From JBBATK01 sp044228285 (GTDB lineage Bacteria; Bacteroidota; Ignavibacteria; Kapaibacteriales; NICIL-2), in contig JBGAVD010000007.1 in assembly GCA_044228285.1 (NCBI GenBank), positions 124,001 to 188,000 on the forward strand: a stretch of DNA of 64,000 nt, given 5' to 3'. Below the pieces are notes generated by a model. The model ran no database searches. It was not told the DNA's origin and saw only the letters and a list, made by a program, of their open reading frames with translations. Shown piece after piece: positions 1-9,838 of the stretch; positions within the stretch are counted from its first letter, which is position 1, and every line of letters starts with the position of its first letter. A program made the position numbers and the translations under genes.

Positions 1-1
1 C

Positions 2-823
2 GTACGGGATCAGCGCGTTCCAAAAGGTAATGTCATCGAAGCTGCGCGTGTAGCAGCACTGTTTGCAGTAAAAAAGTGTTCGGATGTTATTCCTGATTGT
101 CATCCCTTGCCCATTGAATTCACTGAGGTGCGAAGCCAACTAGCTGAGAGCACTATCCGCATTGAAGTAGAAGTTCATACAGTGTACAAGACCGGTGTTG
201 AGGTAGAGGCTATGTATGGTGCCTCGGTTGCCGCCATGACCATGTATGATATGCTCAAACCTATTGACTCAGGAGTACAGATTGAGAACATACGTCTCCT
301 TCAAAAGAGTGGCGGGAAAAGTGACCAACACACGGCAAAATGGACGCAGCTGCGCGCTGCCGTTCTTGTGTGTTCAGACCGCGTATCCAGCGGGCAAATG
401 TCTGACTCGTCTGGAGCAGCCCTCATTGAGATTCTGCGTTCGTATGGTCTACATACGTTAGATGTTGTTGTTGTTCCAGACGATATCGAAGCAATACAGT
501 CACAACTATCAACATTTCTTAAAAGTGGTGTCCAGTTGATTGTTGTGAGCGGTGGCACCGGCCTCTCAAGACGCGATCAAACCATTGAAGCAGTGAAGCC
601 TTTCATTCAGAGAGAGATACCAGGCATTGCCGAGGTCATGCGGGCATATGGACAAGAGCGCAAACAAACTGCAATGCTCTCGCGGTCAATAGCAGGGATG
701 TGGAATGAGCAGTTGATTGTGTGTATGCCAGGCTCTGAGAAGGCTGTGCGAGAATGTTGCGCAGCAATATTCCCTCAGGTGTTTCATGTCTTCGAACTCA
801 AGCCTGGAGAAAATCACTCTTAA
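2..823 (+). CDS. moaCB: MoaC-MoaB/MogA fusion, molybdenum cofactor biosynthesis (5' end outside window)
   Basis: The open frame runs in from the left edge, so the true start lies outside the window; the first in-frame internal start (TTG at 107) would cut the MoaC domain. The N-terminal part is MoaC (cyclic pyranopterin monophosphate synthase): the stretch around 71-121 reads KKCSDVIPDCHPLPIEF, matching the MoaC KxSxxIPxCHPL signature. From about 340 onward comes a MoaB/MogA domain (molybdopterin adenylyltransferase type), with VSGGTGLSRRDQT as its phosphate-binding loop. The two catalyse an early and a late step of Moco synthesis in the cytoplasm, and the fusion is known in Bacteroidota relatives. 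It ends with TAA at 821-823 and is convergent with the DUF58 gene. Confidence 0.9.
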   Translation, partial: VRDQRVPKGNVIEAARVAALFAVKKCSDVIPDCHPLPIEFTEVRSQLAESTIRIEVEVHTVYKTGVEVEAMYGASVAAMTMYDMLKPIDSGVQIENIRLLQKSGGKSDQHTAKWTQLRAAVLVCSDRVSSGQMSDSSGAALIEILRSYGLHTLDVVVVPDDIEAIQSQLSTFLKSGVQLIVVSGGTGLSRRDQTIEAVKPFIQREIPGIAEVMRAYGQERKQTAMLSRSIAGMWNEQLIVCMPGSEKAVRECCAAIFPQVFHVFELKPGENHS

Positions 824-928
824 CAGGTAATGTAGTAGCTCATGAGGCACTGTGTGTTCATGTTGATGTGCGACTGCCGCGTGGTCGACTTTACAACACT
901 AGAATATAGAGCACATCACGAAGCCAAG

Positions 929-2272
929 CTATATCACACCACGAGCCTTGAGCTCAAGGTACTTGTTTATGGTATTGACGCTGAGATTGCGAGGAGCGGT
1001 GAAGAGACTATGAATGCCACGACGTTCTAGTTCACCAACGATCAGCTTCTTCTCGTAGGCGAATTTCTCTGCAATGGTTTTCGTGTAGATTTCTTCCAGT
1101 GTAGTTGCTTCTGCATCAAGAAGGGTACGAAGTTCTGTATTCTCAAAGAAGATCACGCACAAGACATGTGATTTTGAGAGCATGCTGAGGTAAGGGAGCT
1201 GGCGCTGCAGAGAACTCAGCGTCTCAAAATTCGTATAGAGAAAGAGTAGTGATCGTTGGTGCACGTTCCGTCGTACGGTAGAGTAGAGCATCTCATAATT
1301 TGCTTCGGCAAAGCGAGTGCGCTGATTGTAGAGCAGCTCCATAATCTTTTGCAACTGACCTCTACCTCGCTCTGCTTTTAGGACCGACTCGATCTTTTCT
1401 CCAAAGGTAATCAGGCCAGCCTTGTCGTCTTTGAGCATCGCAATGTTCGAGATGACGAGTGAGGAATTGATTGCATAGTCCAGCAGACTCAAGCCTTCAA
1501 AGGGCAGTTGCATTGCTCTGCCCATATCAATCAGAGAGTAGATAGGCTGCGACTTCTCATCTTGATACTGGTTGACCATGAGGTCCGACTTACGAGCCGT
1601 TGCATTCCAATTGATGTTTCTATACTCGTCACCCACCACGTACTCTCGGATTTGGTCAAACTCGCGAGCCTGACCAAGGCGACGTACCCGCTTCACGCCA
1701 ACTTCTTGCAATCGGTTTGTCGCCGCCAGTAGCTCATAGCTTCTCATCTGTAAGAAAGATGGATAGACAGCTACTGTCTGATCAGCATCAAATCGGTAAT
1801 GCCGTTGAACAAGCCCGATGTATGTGAGGCAGAGCACATTGAGTTTTCCAAAGCTGTAGAGTCCGCGCTCAGTGGGACGCAATGTATAGCGCAGTGCCTT
1901 CTGCTGCCCGGCGCTCAGTGTCGTTTCGAAATGCAAGTCACGACGCTGAAACTGAAAAGGAATCTCATCGATGACAGTGCACTGAGTACCCTGCGGGTGC
2001 TTGCTCTCAAGGTAGATGGTTAATGGGTTCTCATCTCCATTTGATAGACGTTCCGGCACTTCTCGCCAGGCCCTGAGTTGATGCCCACGATACAGTAGCA
2101 CCAAGTCGGCAACAGTCAGGGCGCAGAGAAATAGCAGAGCCATCGTTGCGAACAATTCAACTAGAGGCAGAAAAAATGCGAGGATATAAAGGCACACAAC
2201 TCCAGCGCCAAGCATGTAGAAGCGTGGTCGAAAACGCAGACTATGGTAGAGTATGGAGAGGCGTTGACGCAT
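929..2272 (-). CDS. DUF58 domain protein, membrane-anchored
   Basis: 447 residues. Two hydrophobic segments lie near the N terminus (about residues 18-60), followed by a cytoplasmic or exposed domain. The central stretch with REFDQIREYVVGDEYRNINW is the DUF58 hallmark, and it is followed by a von Willebrand A-like fold (SLIDMGRAM). DUF58 proteins are routinely encoded directly after a MoxR ATPase, as here (36 bp gap), and are thought to act with it in assembling or remodelling membrane or envelope complexes; the exact function is unknown. It is the last gene of the minus-strand block. Confidence 0.9.
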   Translation of the reverse strand: MRQRLSILYHSLRFRPRFYMLGAGVVCLYILAFFLPLVELFATMALLFLCALTVADLVLLYRGHQLRAWREVPERLSNGDENPLTIYLESKHPQGTQCTVIDEIPFQFQRRDLHFETTLSAGQQKALRYTLRPTERGLYSFGKLNVLCLTYIGLVQRHYRFDADQTVAVYPSFLQMRSYELLAATNRLQEVGVKRVRRLGQAREFDQIREYVVGDEYRNINWNATARKSDLMVNQYQDEKSQPIYSLIDMGRAMQLPFEGLSLLDYAINSSLVISNIAMLKDDKAGLITFGEKIESVLKAERGRGQLQKIMELLYNQRTRFAEANYEMLYSTVRRNVHQRSLLFLYTNFETLSSLQRQLPYLSMLSKSHVLCVIFFENTELRTLLDAEATTLEEIYTKTIAEKFAYEKKLIVGELERRGIHSLFTAPRNLSVNTINKYLELKARGVI

Positions 2273-2308
2273 AAATGCTGACGTTTCTAGTTTCTGGTCA
2301 AGATGGAG

Positions 2309-3274
2309 TTAACGAGGGACTTCGGTTTTCTCCACTATCTCGCGAATCACATCGTCGGGTTGTGCCCCTTCCATCTCTCGCTCTGGACTTAACTGAATTC
2401 TGTGTCGCAAAACAGGATACGAAACTTCGCGTATGTGATCTGGAGTGACAAAATCTTGTCCGCCTAGCGCTGCAATTGCCTTTGCAGCATTCAGAATGCC
2501 AATCGATGCCCGAGGTGAAGCGCCTAGGTAGAGCGATACATTGTTGCGGGTTTGGTGGACAATCTGTGTGATATAGTCATACAGCTTCGCTTCAACATGT
2601 ACCTGCTGCACTAATGCACGTACTGACTCCAACTCTTGAGCATTAAGTACAGGCTGCACAACATCAAGCGGCTTTGAACCTTGGCGATCGTGAACGGAGC
2701 TAAGAATCAAGCTTTCCTGCTGAGGAGATGGATAACCTACCAGGATCTTAAAAAGAAATCGGTCCAATTGAGCTTCTGGAAGACGATAGGTGCCTTCATG
2801 CTCTACTGGATTTTGCGTGGCAATGACGAAGAATGGTTTGTCCATTTGACGTGACTCTGAATCAACAGTTACCTGCCGCTCCTCCATCACTTCCAACAAG
2901 GCTGACTGCGTCTTCGCTGGTGCACGGTTGATCTCATCAACGAGAATCACATTGCTAAATATTGGTCCGCGTTTGAAATGAAACTCTGCATCCTTTGGAT
3001 GAAAGACCATCGTGCCGAGAATGTCTGAAGGCATCAAGTCTGGTGTGAATTGAATGCGACTAAAGCCCACTGTCAAGGTGCGAGCCACAGCTTTTGCACT
3101 CAACGTCTTTGCCACACCAGGTACTCCCTCCAGGAGCACATGCCCATCTGAAAGAATAGCAGCAAGCAGCAAATCCACCATCTGCTCTTGTCCGACAACA
3201 ACTTTTGCCATTTCGGCTCGCACACGCTGTGCAGCCTGCTGCACAGATCCTAGGTCAAGACGTGATTCAAACAT
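2309..3274 (-). CDS. MoxR family AAA+ ATPase
   Basis: 321 residues, the usual MoxR length. Walker A is GVPGVAKT at about residues 50-57. Walker B is VILVDEINRAPAKTQSALLE, with the sensor region FFVIATQNPVEHEGTYRLPEAQLDRF following. MoxR ATPases are cytoplasmic chaperone-like AAA+ proteins that typically pair with VWA/DUF58 proteins, and the DUF58 gene is immediately downstream. The 278 bp upstream gap to the DUF4350 gene contains no ORF of note and may hold a promoter for the moxR-DUF58 pair; that is inference. Confidence 0.95.
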   Translation of the reverse strand: MFESRLDLGSVQQAAQRVRAEMAKVVVGQEQMVDLLLAAILSDGHVLLEGVPGVAKTLSAKAVARTLTVGFSRIQFTPDLMPSDILGTMVFHPKDAEFHFKRGPIFSNVILVDEINRAPAKTQSALLEVMEERQVTVDSESRQMDKPFFVIATQNPVEHEGTYRLPEAQLDRFLFKILVGYPSPQQESLILSSVHDRQGSKPLDVVQPVLNAQELESVRALVQQVHVEAKLYDYITQIVHQTRNNVSLYLGASPRASIGILNAAKAIAALGGQDFVTPDHIREVSYPVLRHRIQLSPEREMEGAQPDDVIREIVEKTEVPR

Positions 3275-3552
3275 GTTTAGATCTCAAAAGGTATAACATT
3301 CTTTATCTCATTGTTCGTGTTTCGAGCCCGCAGCAGCCTACCTACTGACGCTCTATTTCTTCAACCTGTAGTGTACTGCAAAGAGCGCGTACTTGAAGGC
3401 CAATAGGTAGATTCAAAACAGAAAAACAAGGTGAAGGTTCGCCCCGGTGTTGTCCTCCTCCACCTGTCACTCTCACTACTACTCAACGCAACATCAAAGA
3501 CTCACAACTTCCGAGTATGCAGCTACGACACCGCTAACAACGGCAGAATACA

Positions 3553-4734
3553 TCAACCCGAAGGTCGTTGCGTACTCGCAGCTTCCTTAAACTGTTGAGT
3601 CAACTTATGGAAGTTCAGAACATCTTTGTCCTCTGGTACAGGTTTGTTCAGAACTTCAGACATTTCGCGAAAGATCCTGCGTACTTCCGCTTCGTCTATA
3701 TTCGACTTTGCAGAAACTTTCAGCACCGTCGACTCATTAAGACTTGTGTCATAGAGGTAGTACTTCGTTCGAAGATAATCTTGGAAGTACAGCAGCATCT
3801 TCTGCAGTATCGAACGACTATCGCGGTGTTGGTAGTACAAGCTGCCAACGGTTTGAACAAACTCGACGGTTGCATTCACAGGTGCACGAAGAACTGGTAC
3901 AATACGTTGATAGCGCTTGGTGTGAAAAAGCATGAAGAGTATCACAAGAGCCAGAGTCAAATAGTATGCACTACGAAGTCCGGAGTCATTAAAGACCACG
4001 CGGAACACCGACTGGTCAGCTTGTCTGTTTGGCTTGAAGTACTCATCCCAACGACACAGTCGTTTCGGAAGAAATGAGAGTGCCGCAAACACATAGGGTC
4101 GTGTAGAAGAGTCCGCCACGAAGTAGTTCGTAAAGAACATTGGGTCTCTGTGCAGATACACTGCTCCCTCGCCACGCTGAATACGTATGTAGTTCGCCTG
4201 GCCTCGATTTGAGCGACCGAGTACGGTACAGCCTTCACGAGGTATGCTGTCAAAATAGCCCCATAGTGTTAATCGGTTCATTAGGTACGATGTTGCGGGA
4301 AGCTGAGGATGACAGAGCTGAACTGAAACGCTTTCGGACCGCTCTAAAACACAAGCCACTCCCAAACTATCTTGCAAGCTTTTCGAGAGTACGCGAGCTG
4401 CAATGAACACTACAGCACCTCTGTCGCAATGCCTAAGGAGAGCGCGTTCACTTTGCTCATCGGGACGAAACTGATCAGCTACATAGACAAAGAGAGCGTC
4501 TGAAGGCTGGGCGGACTGAAGAGTGCTCTCATAAGGTGTTTCGTCGTCGCAGATGACTGGAGATCCAAAAACAGTTGGGAGCAGGTCGTACAGCAAACGC
4601 GATCCGTAAGGGATTTTGTCTGCTTTACTATACGACTGTGACCAATCAACTGGCTTTGGACTCAATGTTGCGTATGCAACGAGGCCAACGATCACAACGA
4701 CTGCGCTCAGTATGCTTAAACGAAGTCCGCTCAT
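3553..4734 (-). CDS. DUF4350 domain membrane protein
   Basis: 393 residues. One transmembrane helix sits at the N terminus (about residues 7-24, LSILSAVVVIVGLVAYA), then an extracytoplasmic domain resembling DUF4350 (YGSRLLYDLLPTVFG, followed by FVYVADQFRPDEQSERALL). A second helix lies near residues 255-272, followed by a cytoplasmic tail. Its start overlaps the end of the DUF4129 gene by 4 bp, which indicates translational coupling. The function is unknown; the DUF4129/DUF4350/MoxR/DUF58 gene order is conserved in Bacteroidota. Confidence 0.85.
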   Translation of the reverse strand: MSGLRLSILSAVVVIVGLVAYATLSPKPVDWSQSYSKADKIPYGSRLLYDLLPTVFGSPVICDDETPYESTLQSAQPSDALFVYVADQFRPDEQSERALLRHCDRGAVVFIAARVLSKSLQDSLGVACVLERSESVSVQLCHPQLPATSYLMNRLTLWGYFDSIPREGCTVLGRSNRGQANYIRIQRGEGAVYLHRDPMFFTNYFVADSSTRPYVFAALSFLPKRLCRWDEYFKPNRQADQSVFRVVFNDSGLRSAYYLTLALVILFMLFHTKRYQRIVPVLRAPVNATVEFVQTVGSLYYQHRDSRSILQKMLLYFQDYLRTKYYLYDTSLNESTVLKVSAKSNIDEAEVRRIFREMSEVLNKPVPEDKDVLNFHKLTQQFKEAASTQRPSG

Positions 4735-5744
4735 TTGCTCGCCTGCTCCGTTTGTCTGGACTCTACTTTTCTTATCTGCGAGAAGTATTGAAACTGAGGC
4801 AGTAGTTCTTCGAACTCTTTTGCATCGAGCTGATACTCACCATACCAAACTTGCTCATACACCATATTCAGTTGCTGAAACAGAGGTCGCAATGGACTCG
4901 CTCCAAGTTCGCGTACATACTGTCGATTCGTTTTTGCCGCTTCAAAAACCACGATACCTCCATCTACCAGGGCACGCAATTCTATGAGAAAAAGATAGCG
5001 CACAGCGATACGATACTCTTGCAACTGCACAGCTCTCTGATACAGACGTTGAATATCATCAACGGCAATGTGCATCGCTTCTTCATCAAACGAAAGCTCT
5101 ACTTCACTTGGAGCTGTTTGAACAACTGCGGTTGCGCCGCCTTTTGCGAGCCATAGAACAACAAACACCAAGAGCACAATCGCTGCCCCGTACAATATGA
5201 TCTTCAGAAGTGCTGAAGCTGACTTGGGACTTACATTGCTCTTCGATCCGCCAAACAGCCATTCGAGCAACTTCTCGAGCCAAGTTGGACCAGATTGAGC
5301 AGGAGCTTGTTCGTAGCTATAGTCCCCACTTCTCAAAGCTCTTTGCAGCTCTTCGTTTGTAGGTTGACGAAGATTCAACGCACTCGAATCAAATCGACAA
5401 TCAGCACAGGTGGAGTCAACATACATTCGCTCCTGCGCACCTTGCTCTTGCTGAGCCATGGCAACTATCGCGCTATCCTCTATGGTCAAACCAGAGTTCT
5501 GATCGCTCGCTGCGTCAGGCGATTCTGCATGTACTTCCACACAGTACACTGCAAGCTGAACAAGTACCAACAATCCGCAACAGACTGCTAGGTGAAGAAG
5601 TCGCCTTAGATATCTCAATGATGAACTAACTGTGCCTTGCACGCCTAGATACGCCGAGGCGCTGCCGGTTTCGTTGCTCCCATCTGACGCAAAGAAACGC
5701 GACGGACGTAGGCAGTGATTGTCATGGAAAATGCGTCTGCTCAC
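4731..5744 (-). CDS. DUF4129 domain membrane protein
   Basis: 337 residues. The N-terminal hydrophobic stretch (about 48-68, LHLAVCCGLLVLVQLAVYCV) looks like a signal sequence or anchor, so the real start may be somewhat internal. A second helix (about 179-198) precedes the C-terminal cytoplasmic DUF4129 domain, which has an IAVRYLFLIELRALVDGG-like helical core and a conserved WYGEYQLDAKEFEEL end. It overlaps its downstream neighbour by 4 bp. The function is not known, but the domain is a standard partner of MoxR/DUF58 loci. Confidence 0.8.
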   Translation of the reverse strand: MSRRIFHDNHCLRPSRFFASDGSNETGSASAYLGVQGTVSSSLRYLRRLLHLAVCCGLLVLVQLAVYCVEVHAESPDAASDQNSGLTIEDSAIVAMAQQEQGAQERMYVDSTCADCRFDSSALNLRQPTNEELQRALRSGDYSYEQAPAQSGPTWLEKLLEWLFGGSKSNVSPKSASALLKIILYGAAIVLLVFVVLWLAKGGATAVVQTAPSEVELSFDEEAMHIAVDDIQRLYQRAVQLQEYRIAVRYLFLIELRALVDGGIVVFEAAKTNRQYVRELGASPLRPLFQQLNMVYEQVWYGEYQLDAKEFEELLPQFQYFSQIRKVESRQTEQASK

Positions 5745-6985
5745 GATGCCTCGTCCGTTGTTGAGGAGTCGGATGGCTGCGAAGCAGCCTCCGGATGAGG
5801 AGAATCATCTAGTGAACTCATGCTCTGATCCTGCTTTTGATCTGTATCTGGACGCTGATCGCTCTTCGCCTCAGAAGACTCAACTTGCTCGTAAGATTCT
5901 TGTTCCGTCTCAGCTATTTGATCAGCTGCAGTCTTGTGAAGACTTGCTTCGGCTGCATCGTCTCCAAATGTGACCGTATAGGTTGGTTTACTTGGCTCTG
6001 GCTCTAGTTCTGGCTCTGGCTCTGGAACTGGGCTTATTGAGCGATGAAGGCGAAGAGCGAGTCCTACTCCTTCACGCCGCTCCACTAGGTCCGTATAGAG
6101 TAATGACTGAGCGACTGCATACAGAATCCAGATGAAAAAGAAGGCGGAAAGTAAGAAGAGCGAATAAATGGCTATGGCAGTGCCGCTAACGACAGGACTT
6201 TCCACTAACCACTTCGACATAGCAACAGGATCCAAAAGTTGTCGAAGCAGCTGATAGATCAAAACAGGATGAGTTATAGGTGCAGCCATCATACAGTACA
6301 CAATGATACCCATACTCAATTGTAAACCTAGTGACTTCCAGAAATGACCACGCACAAGTTTCACAGATCTCATCAGAGAATTGTAGACGGTACCATCTTC
6401 CACAACCAATGTTGGAAATGCGACAGAGAAGTAGCTTATTGCCGCAATTTGAAACACGACACCAGCTGTTGCTCCGAGAAAGACAGCCTCTATAGCCACA
6501 TCCTCAGAAAAAGCTCCTGCTCCAAGCAGGGTCAAAGGTATCTGCAGAACCCACCTTGCTAAGCTCGTGAAAATCATTTGTAAAATGTACAAGCCCACCA
6601 TTGGCCAAAAGATCTTTTTCACAAGACTACGAACTTGAAGTACAGTGTAGTTAGTACCATACTGAATAGCTAGCTTCACGATCGCATAGTACACACTGTT
6701 AGCGAGGGCAAAGGCAACCGCTATAACGAATAGAAAAGCGATGACTGATAGGCCCGCCGTAAAACCTCTTACTGCCGTACTTTCCGTTGCAACGACATCA
6801 GTGCTCATGATGTTGGAGAATGAGAGGTAGATCAGTATCATAATACCACTCATAAGGAGCAGCAACGGCATAACAAGCTTGAGTAACGAGCGTGCAATCA
6901 TGGGTGCGTGCAGTCGTACAAAACTGAAGCTTGCATTGACTATCTCACCATGGCTGCGCATTCTGCGCATTACGAATTCTTCCAT
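5741..6985 (-). CDS. multi-pass membrane protein with acidic Pro/Glu-rich tail
   Basis: The start at 6985 is chosen over the more upstream ATG at 7009 because a strong purine-rich ribosome binding site (GGGAGGGATGAG) lies just before 6985 and the gene then begins right after the SpoIIM-like stop. About 414 residues with roughly six transmembrane helices. These are followed by a cytoplasmic tail rich in P, E, S and D, including a PEPEPELEPEPS run. It resembles membrane proteins that usually occupy this slot in the SpoIIM-DUF4129 cluster, but no catalytic motif is visible. The tail may be a flexible linker or docking segment (inference). Confidence 0.75.
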   Translation of the reverse strand: MEEFVMRRMRSHGEIVNASFSFVRLHAPMIARSLLKLVMPLLLLMSGIMILIYLSFSNIMSTDVVATESTAVRGFTAGLSVIAFLFVIAVAFALANSVYYAIVKLAIQYGTNYTVLQVRSLVKKIFWPMVGLYILQMIFTSLARWVLQIPLTLLGAGAFSEDVAIEAVFLGATAGVVFQIAAISYFSVAFPTLVVEDGTVYNSLMRSVKLVRGHFWKSLGLQLSMGIIVYCMMAAPITHPVLIYQLLRQLLDPVAMSKWLVESPVVSGTAIAIYSLFLLSAFFFIWILYAVAQSLLYTDLVERREGVGLALRLHRSISPVPEPEPELEPEPSKPTYTVTFGDDAAEASLHKTAADQIAETEQESYEQVESSEAKSDQRPDTDQKQDQSMSSLDDSPHPEAASQPSDSSTTDEAS

Positions 6986-6989
6986 ACAC

Positions 6990-7982
6990 TCATCCCTCCC
7001 AGTGCTCAATAGCGGTTACAAAATGAGTGTGCTTACGCTGCACTCGAATAGGATATATGATATAATACCACACAACAAATACAACGGAGCCTGCAATCAC
7101 AGCCCAGCTCACTGCAGGTAGATGATTGCAAAATCGAGTCACGAATGACTCGAGAGCAGCGGCTGCAATCACTTGCGGAAAGAGACCCACCATGATTTTA
7201 ATTCCCAGTTTTGAGCCTCTCTTGAACGACTCCAGTCGGGTATAACTCCCTGGAAAGAGTACGCTTGTTCCGAGTGCCAAGCCCGCAGCACCTTCAATGA
7301 TCATTCCTGATATCTCGAGCGTTCCGTGCAGCCATATGCCACGAATAGACTCCACGAGTACACCTTGTTTGGCGAACATGTATTGGAAGACGCCGACCAT
7401 AAGTCCATTCTGGAAAAGAACGATCACGGTCCCCAATCCTCCAAACACACCAAAAACAAAAATGCGCAAGGCGACCATCTGATTATTGAGAGCGATCATG
7501 AAGAACATGTCCCAACCATCTCCCGACTTATAAATCGCCATTGCATCACCGCTCTGAATATTAGCCTCTGTCTTGTTTACGTAGGCGTCTCCGAGTACCA
7601 ATCGGGCAAAGCGTTCGTCATACTGCAAACTCAATACGCCGAGGCCAGCAGACACCAACACAATCACCAACGACACCATGAGGTAGCTTCTTGCTTCATA
7701 GATGCACAGTGGAAACTCTTCTGTCCAGAAGGTAATGAGCCGCGAAGCTTTCTCGCGCTTGTTGCGGTAGAGCCGCTGGTGAACTTTAGCGCTTAATGCG
7801 TTCAGGTACTGGGTAGTCTTGCTCTTAGGATAGTAGGTTTGCGCGTAGGACAGATCGTCCGTCAACTCCACGAACAGATCACACAGGCGGTTCGGGTCAT
7901 GCCCTTTCTCCGAGTCATCCATGAGGCGCTCGAATTCTCTCCACTTCGACGTATTCTTTTGCAGGAAACTGACTTCACGCAT
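6990..7982 (-). CDS. stage II sporulation protein M-like membrane protein
   Basis: 330 residues. The N-terminal ~95 residues are soluble and helical, followed by five or so membrane helices. The diagnostic SpoIIM family motif is seen as HGTLEISGMIIEGAAGLALG near residues 220-240. In non-sporulating Bacteroidota this family (COG1300) is a component of the conserved RDD/SpoIIM/DUF4129/MoxR locus; its role is not established, and it should not be read as evidence of sporulation. It is the first gene of the minus-strand operon and is divergent from the RDD gene across a 219 bp promoter region. Confidence 0.9.
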   Translation of the reverse strand: MREVSFLQKNTSKWREFERLMDDSEKGHDPNRLCDLFVELTDDLSYAQTYYPKSKTTQYLNALSAKVHQRLYRNKREKASRLITFWTEEFPLCIYEARSYLMVSLVIVLVSAGLGVLSLQYDERFARLVLGDAYVNKTEANIQSGDAMAIYKSGDGWDMFFMIALNNQMVALRIFVFGVFGGLGTVIVLFQNGLMVGVFQYMFAKQGVLVESIRGIWLHGTLEISGMIIEGAAGLALGTSVLFPGSYTRLESFKRGSKLGIKIMVGLFPQVIAAAALESFVTRFCNHLPAVSWAVIAGSVVFVVWYYIIYPIRVQRKHTHFVTAIEHWEG

Positions 7983-8201
7983 CGCCGCTGATTTGTTCGT
8001 GTAAAGGGAAGTGCTATTTTGGGAAGAATGCTGGTACGAGAAGTCTACCCTACTCAGTGGAAAAGCTACTACAGACCGCGTCCCCCATTATAACCTATTA
8101 GCTGTTCGTACATTCCTGTGATGCATTGAGCACATACGTACATACCGGTGCGTGCAGCCAAGAATGTTGCGGCGGCTGGTAAAATAACGAATCACTGACA
8201 T
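7983..8201. promoter_or_regulatory. divergent intergenic region between SpoIIM-like and RDD genes
   Basis: 219 bp separating two divergently transcribed starts, so both promoters must lie here. No specific promoter or operator motif could be assigned with confidence. Confidence 0.5.
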
Positions 8202-8945
8202 ATGGAAAATATTCAGATTACGACAGCCCAGAATGTGTCGATTCAGTATGAGATTGCCAGTCTTGGAGACCGCATTGCCGCCTTCTGTATTGATTACTTT
8301 GGAATAAAGTTAGGATATCTGGTTCTCTGCTTTGTAGCTCTGGATTTGTCTGAATCATTACAGCAAGAGCTACAAGAGTGGCATTATATAGTTGGGATTA
8401 TTCTTCCTGTACTATTGTATGACGTAATGATGGAGATTTTCAATAATGGCCAGACTTTCGGCAAAGCTGCTATGAAAATCAAAGTCGTTATGCTCGACGG
8501 TTCGCAACCCAGTATTGCTGCCTATCTCCTCCGTTGGGTCTTTCGATTGATCGAGCTTGATGGATCCTTAGGGTCACTGGCACTTTGGTTTTACCTCTTT
8601 TCCCAAAAAGGACAGCGCCTGGGCGATCTGGCCGCTGGAACAACCGTCGTGAAGCTCCGTCATGAAAGTTTTAGTTCCACGATCTATGAGATGCTGTACG
8701 ATAACTACACACCCGTATTCGCTGAAGCAGCTCTTTTGCTCGATGTTGAGGCTGGTATCATTCGAGAAATACTCGAATCTCATGCAGGCGGAAGCGTACA
8801 ACAGCTGAACTTTGATGTCATAGCTGCTGAGGCGCAGAAACGAATTGTCGCACGACTCCAAATCACAACTGATATGGGTCCTATTTCTTTTTTGGATACT
8901 GTGCTAAAAGACTACAACTACTTCCATGCGCACTCTGTTGTATAG
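8202..8945 (+). CDS. RDD family membrane protein
   Basis: 247 residues. The Arg and paired Asp residues that name the RDD family are visible: LGDRIAAFCIDYFGIK near the N terminus, then NNGQTFGKAAMKIKVV, and RLGDLAAGTTVVKLR at the end of the membrane domain. Three hydrophobic helices are followed by a C-terminal cytoplasmic region of about 90 residues. RDD proteins are membrane proteins of uncertain function, and they accompany SpoIIM-like genes in this phylum. Here the gene is divergent rather than in the same operon. Confidence 0.9.
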   Translation: MENIQITTAQNVSIQYEIASLGDRIAAFCIDYFGIKLGYLVLCFVALDLSESLQQELQEWHYIVGIILPVLLYDVMMEIFNNGQTFGKAAMKIKVVMLDGSQPSIAAYLLRWVFRLIELDGSLGSLALWFYLFSQKGQRLGDLAAGTTVVKLRHESFSSTIYEMLYDNYTPVFAEAALLLDVEAGIIREILESHAGGSVQQLNFDVIAAEAQKRIVARLQITTDMGPISFLDTVLKDYNYFHAHSVV

Positions 8946-9080
8946 CAGCCATTTCTATACTGGCACTTCTGTGGCGTTCAGCTGATGACGAATACGTCTG
9001 TGACAATACAGGAATCACAGTTACGTTTCCTGCTAAGTCCACCCCTTTATTTTCTTCTTTGTCCACCGAGCACATTCAGC

Positions 9081-9677
9081 ATGCACATTCAACCTCAGAA
9101 ACTATTCCTCTTGCTGCTGAGCACCCTGAGCATTCTTCAGACCCAGCCTGTATCTGCTATTCATCAGAATCAGAATGCTGCTAGTACTGGTCTTAGTAAT
9201 CGTACTCAGCAGAGTGCACAGACTACTCAAACAAGCAAGAGCAGCTCGGCAGCTGCTCCACAAAAGAAAGAGACTCCGGCTCCGCTGCCTCCAGTAATTC
9301 ACACACAAAACGTACGCATCTCAGCGCCGAATTTTGCGCATGGCGACAGTCGTCACCTGCAACTTCAACTGGATTCGATAGTGATAGGTCTGCAGCTCCG
9401 GCCAGATGACAAAGACAGCTCAGAGTTTAGCATCACACAGCTAAACGCTACGGTCGAAAGCTCTGAGTTAAAAGGATGTACTGCGAGAGTATTATTGGTC
9501 GAGAAGAGAGGGCGTAGTTATACAGTCATCCTCGCTATAGACTTTGATCCAAGCTACGATGCTGCCAAATCTGGAGGCGTTGGTGCTATCAGTGTTGAAG
9601 TATCTGCCTGCACACTGAGCAAGAAAACAAAGAAGGTCTCGATCCCAGCTCAAGGGACTATTAACTTCATTCTCTAA
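9081..9677 (+). CDS. small secreted protein of unknown function
   Basis: The frame opens at 8985, but the ATG at 9081 directly precedes a good signal peptide (KLFLLLLSTLSILQTQPVSA), so it is taken as the start; about 198 residues. After the signal comes a low-complexity Ser/Thr/Gln/Ala-rich linker (about residues 30-75), then a compact probably beta-rich domain without recognisable motifs. No family was recognised. It likely acts in the periplasm or outside the cell. Confidence 0.6.
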   Translation: MHIQPQKLFLLLLSTLSILQTQPVSAIHQNQNAASTGLSNRTQQSAQTTQTSKSSSAAAPQKKETPAPLPPVIHTQNVRISAPNFAHGDSRHLQLQLDSIVIGLQLRPDDKDSSEFSITQLNATVESSELKGCTARVLLVEKRGRSYTVILAIDFDPSYDAAKSGGVGAISVEVSACTLSKKTKKVSIPAQGTINFIL

Positions 9678-9838
9678 AGATCTTCAGGCATTGTGCGGTA
9701 GATCAAAGCGCACGTGAGTTCATGCGATCGACGAGTACGAATTGTCAAAAACGCATAATACTCGAATGGAGCTGACCGTAGGAATCGTGCCAATGGTTGA
9801 TCAGCGCTCGTGCTTTCGCTTCGTGGTAATTGCCCGAG

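Noticed and set aside
841..1030. 62-codon plus-strand ORF after the moaC-moaB fusion
   Set aside because: It overlaps the 3' end of the DUF58 gene on the other strand and lacks coding features.
6990..7982. Evidence for sporulation from the SpoIIM-like gene
   Set aside because: The family is widespread in non-sporulating Bacteroidota in this same gene context; no other sporulation gene is present.
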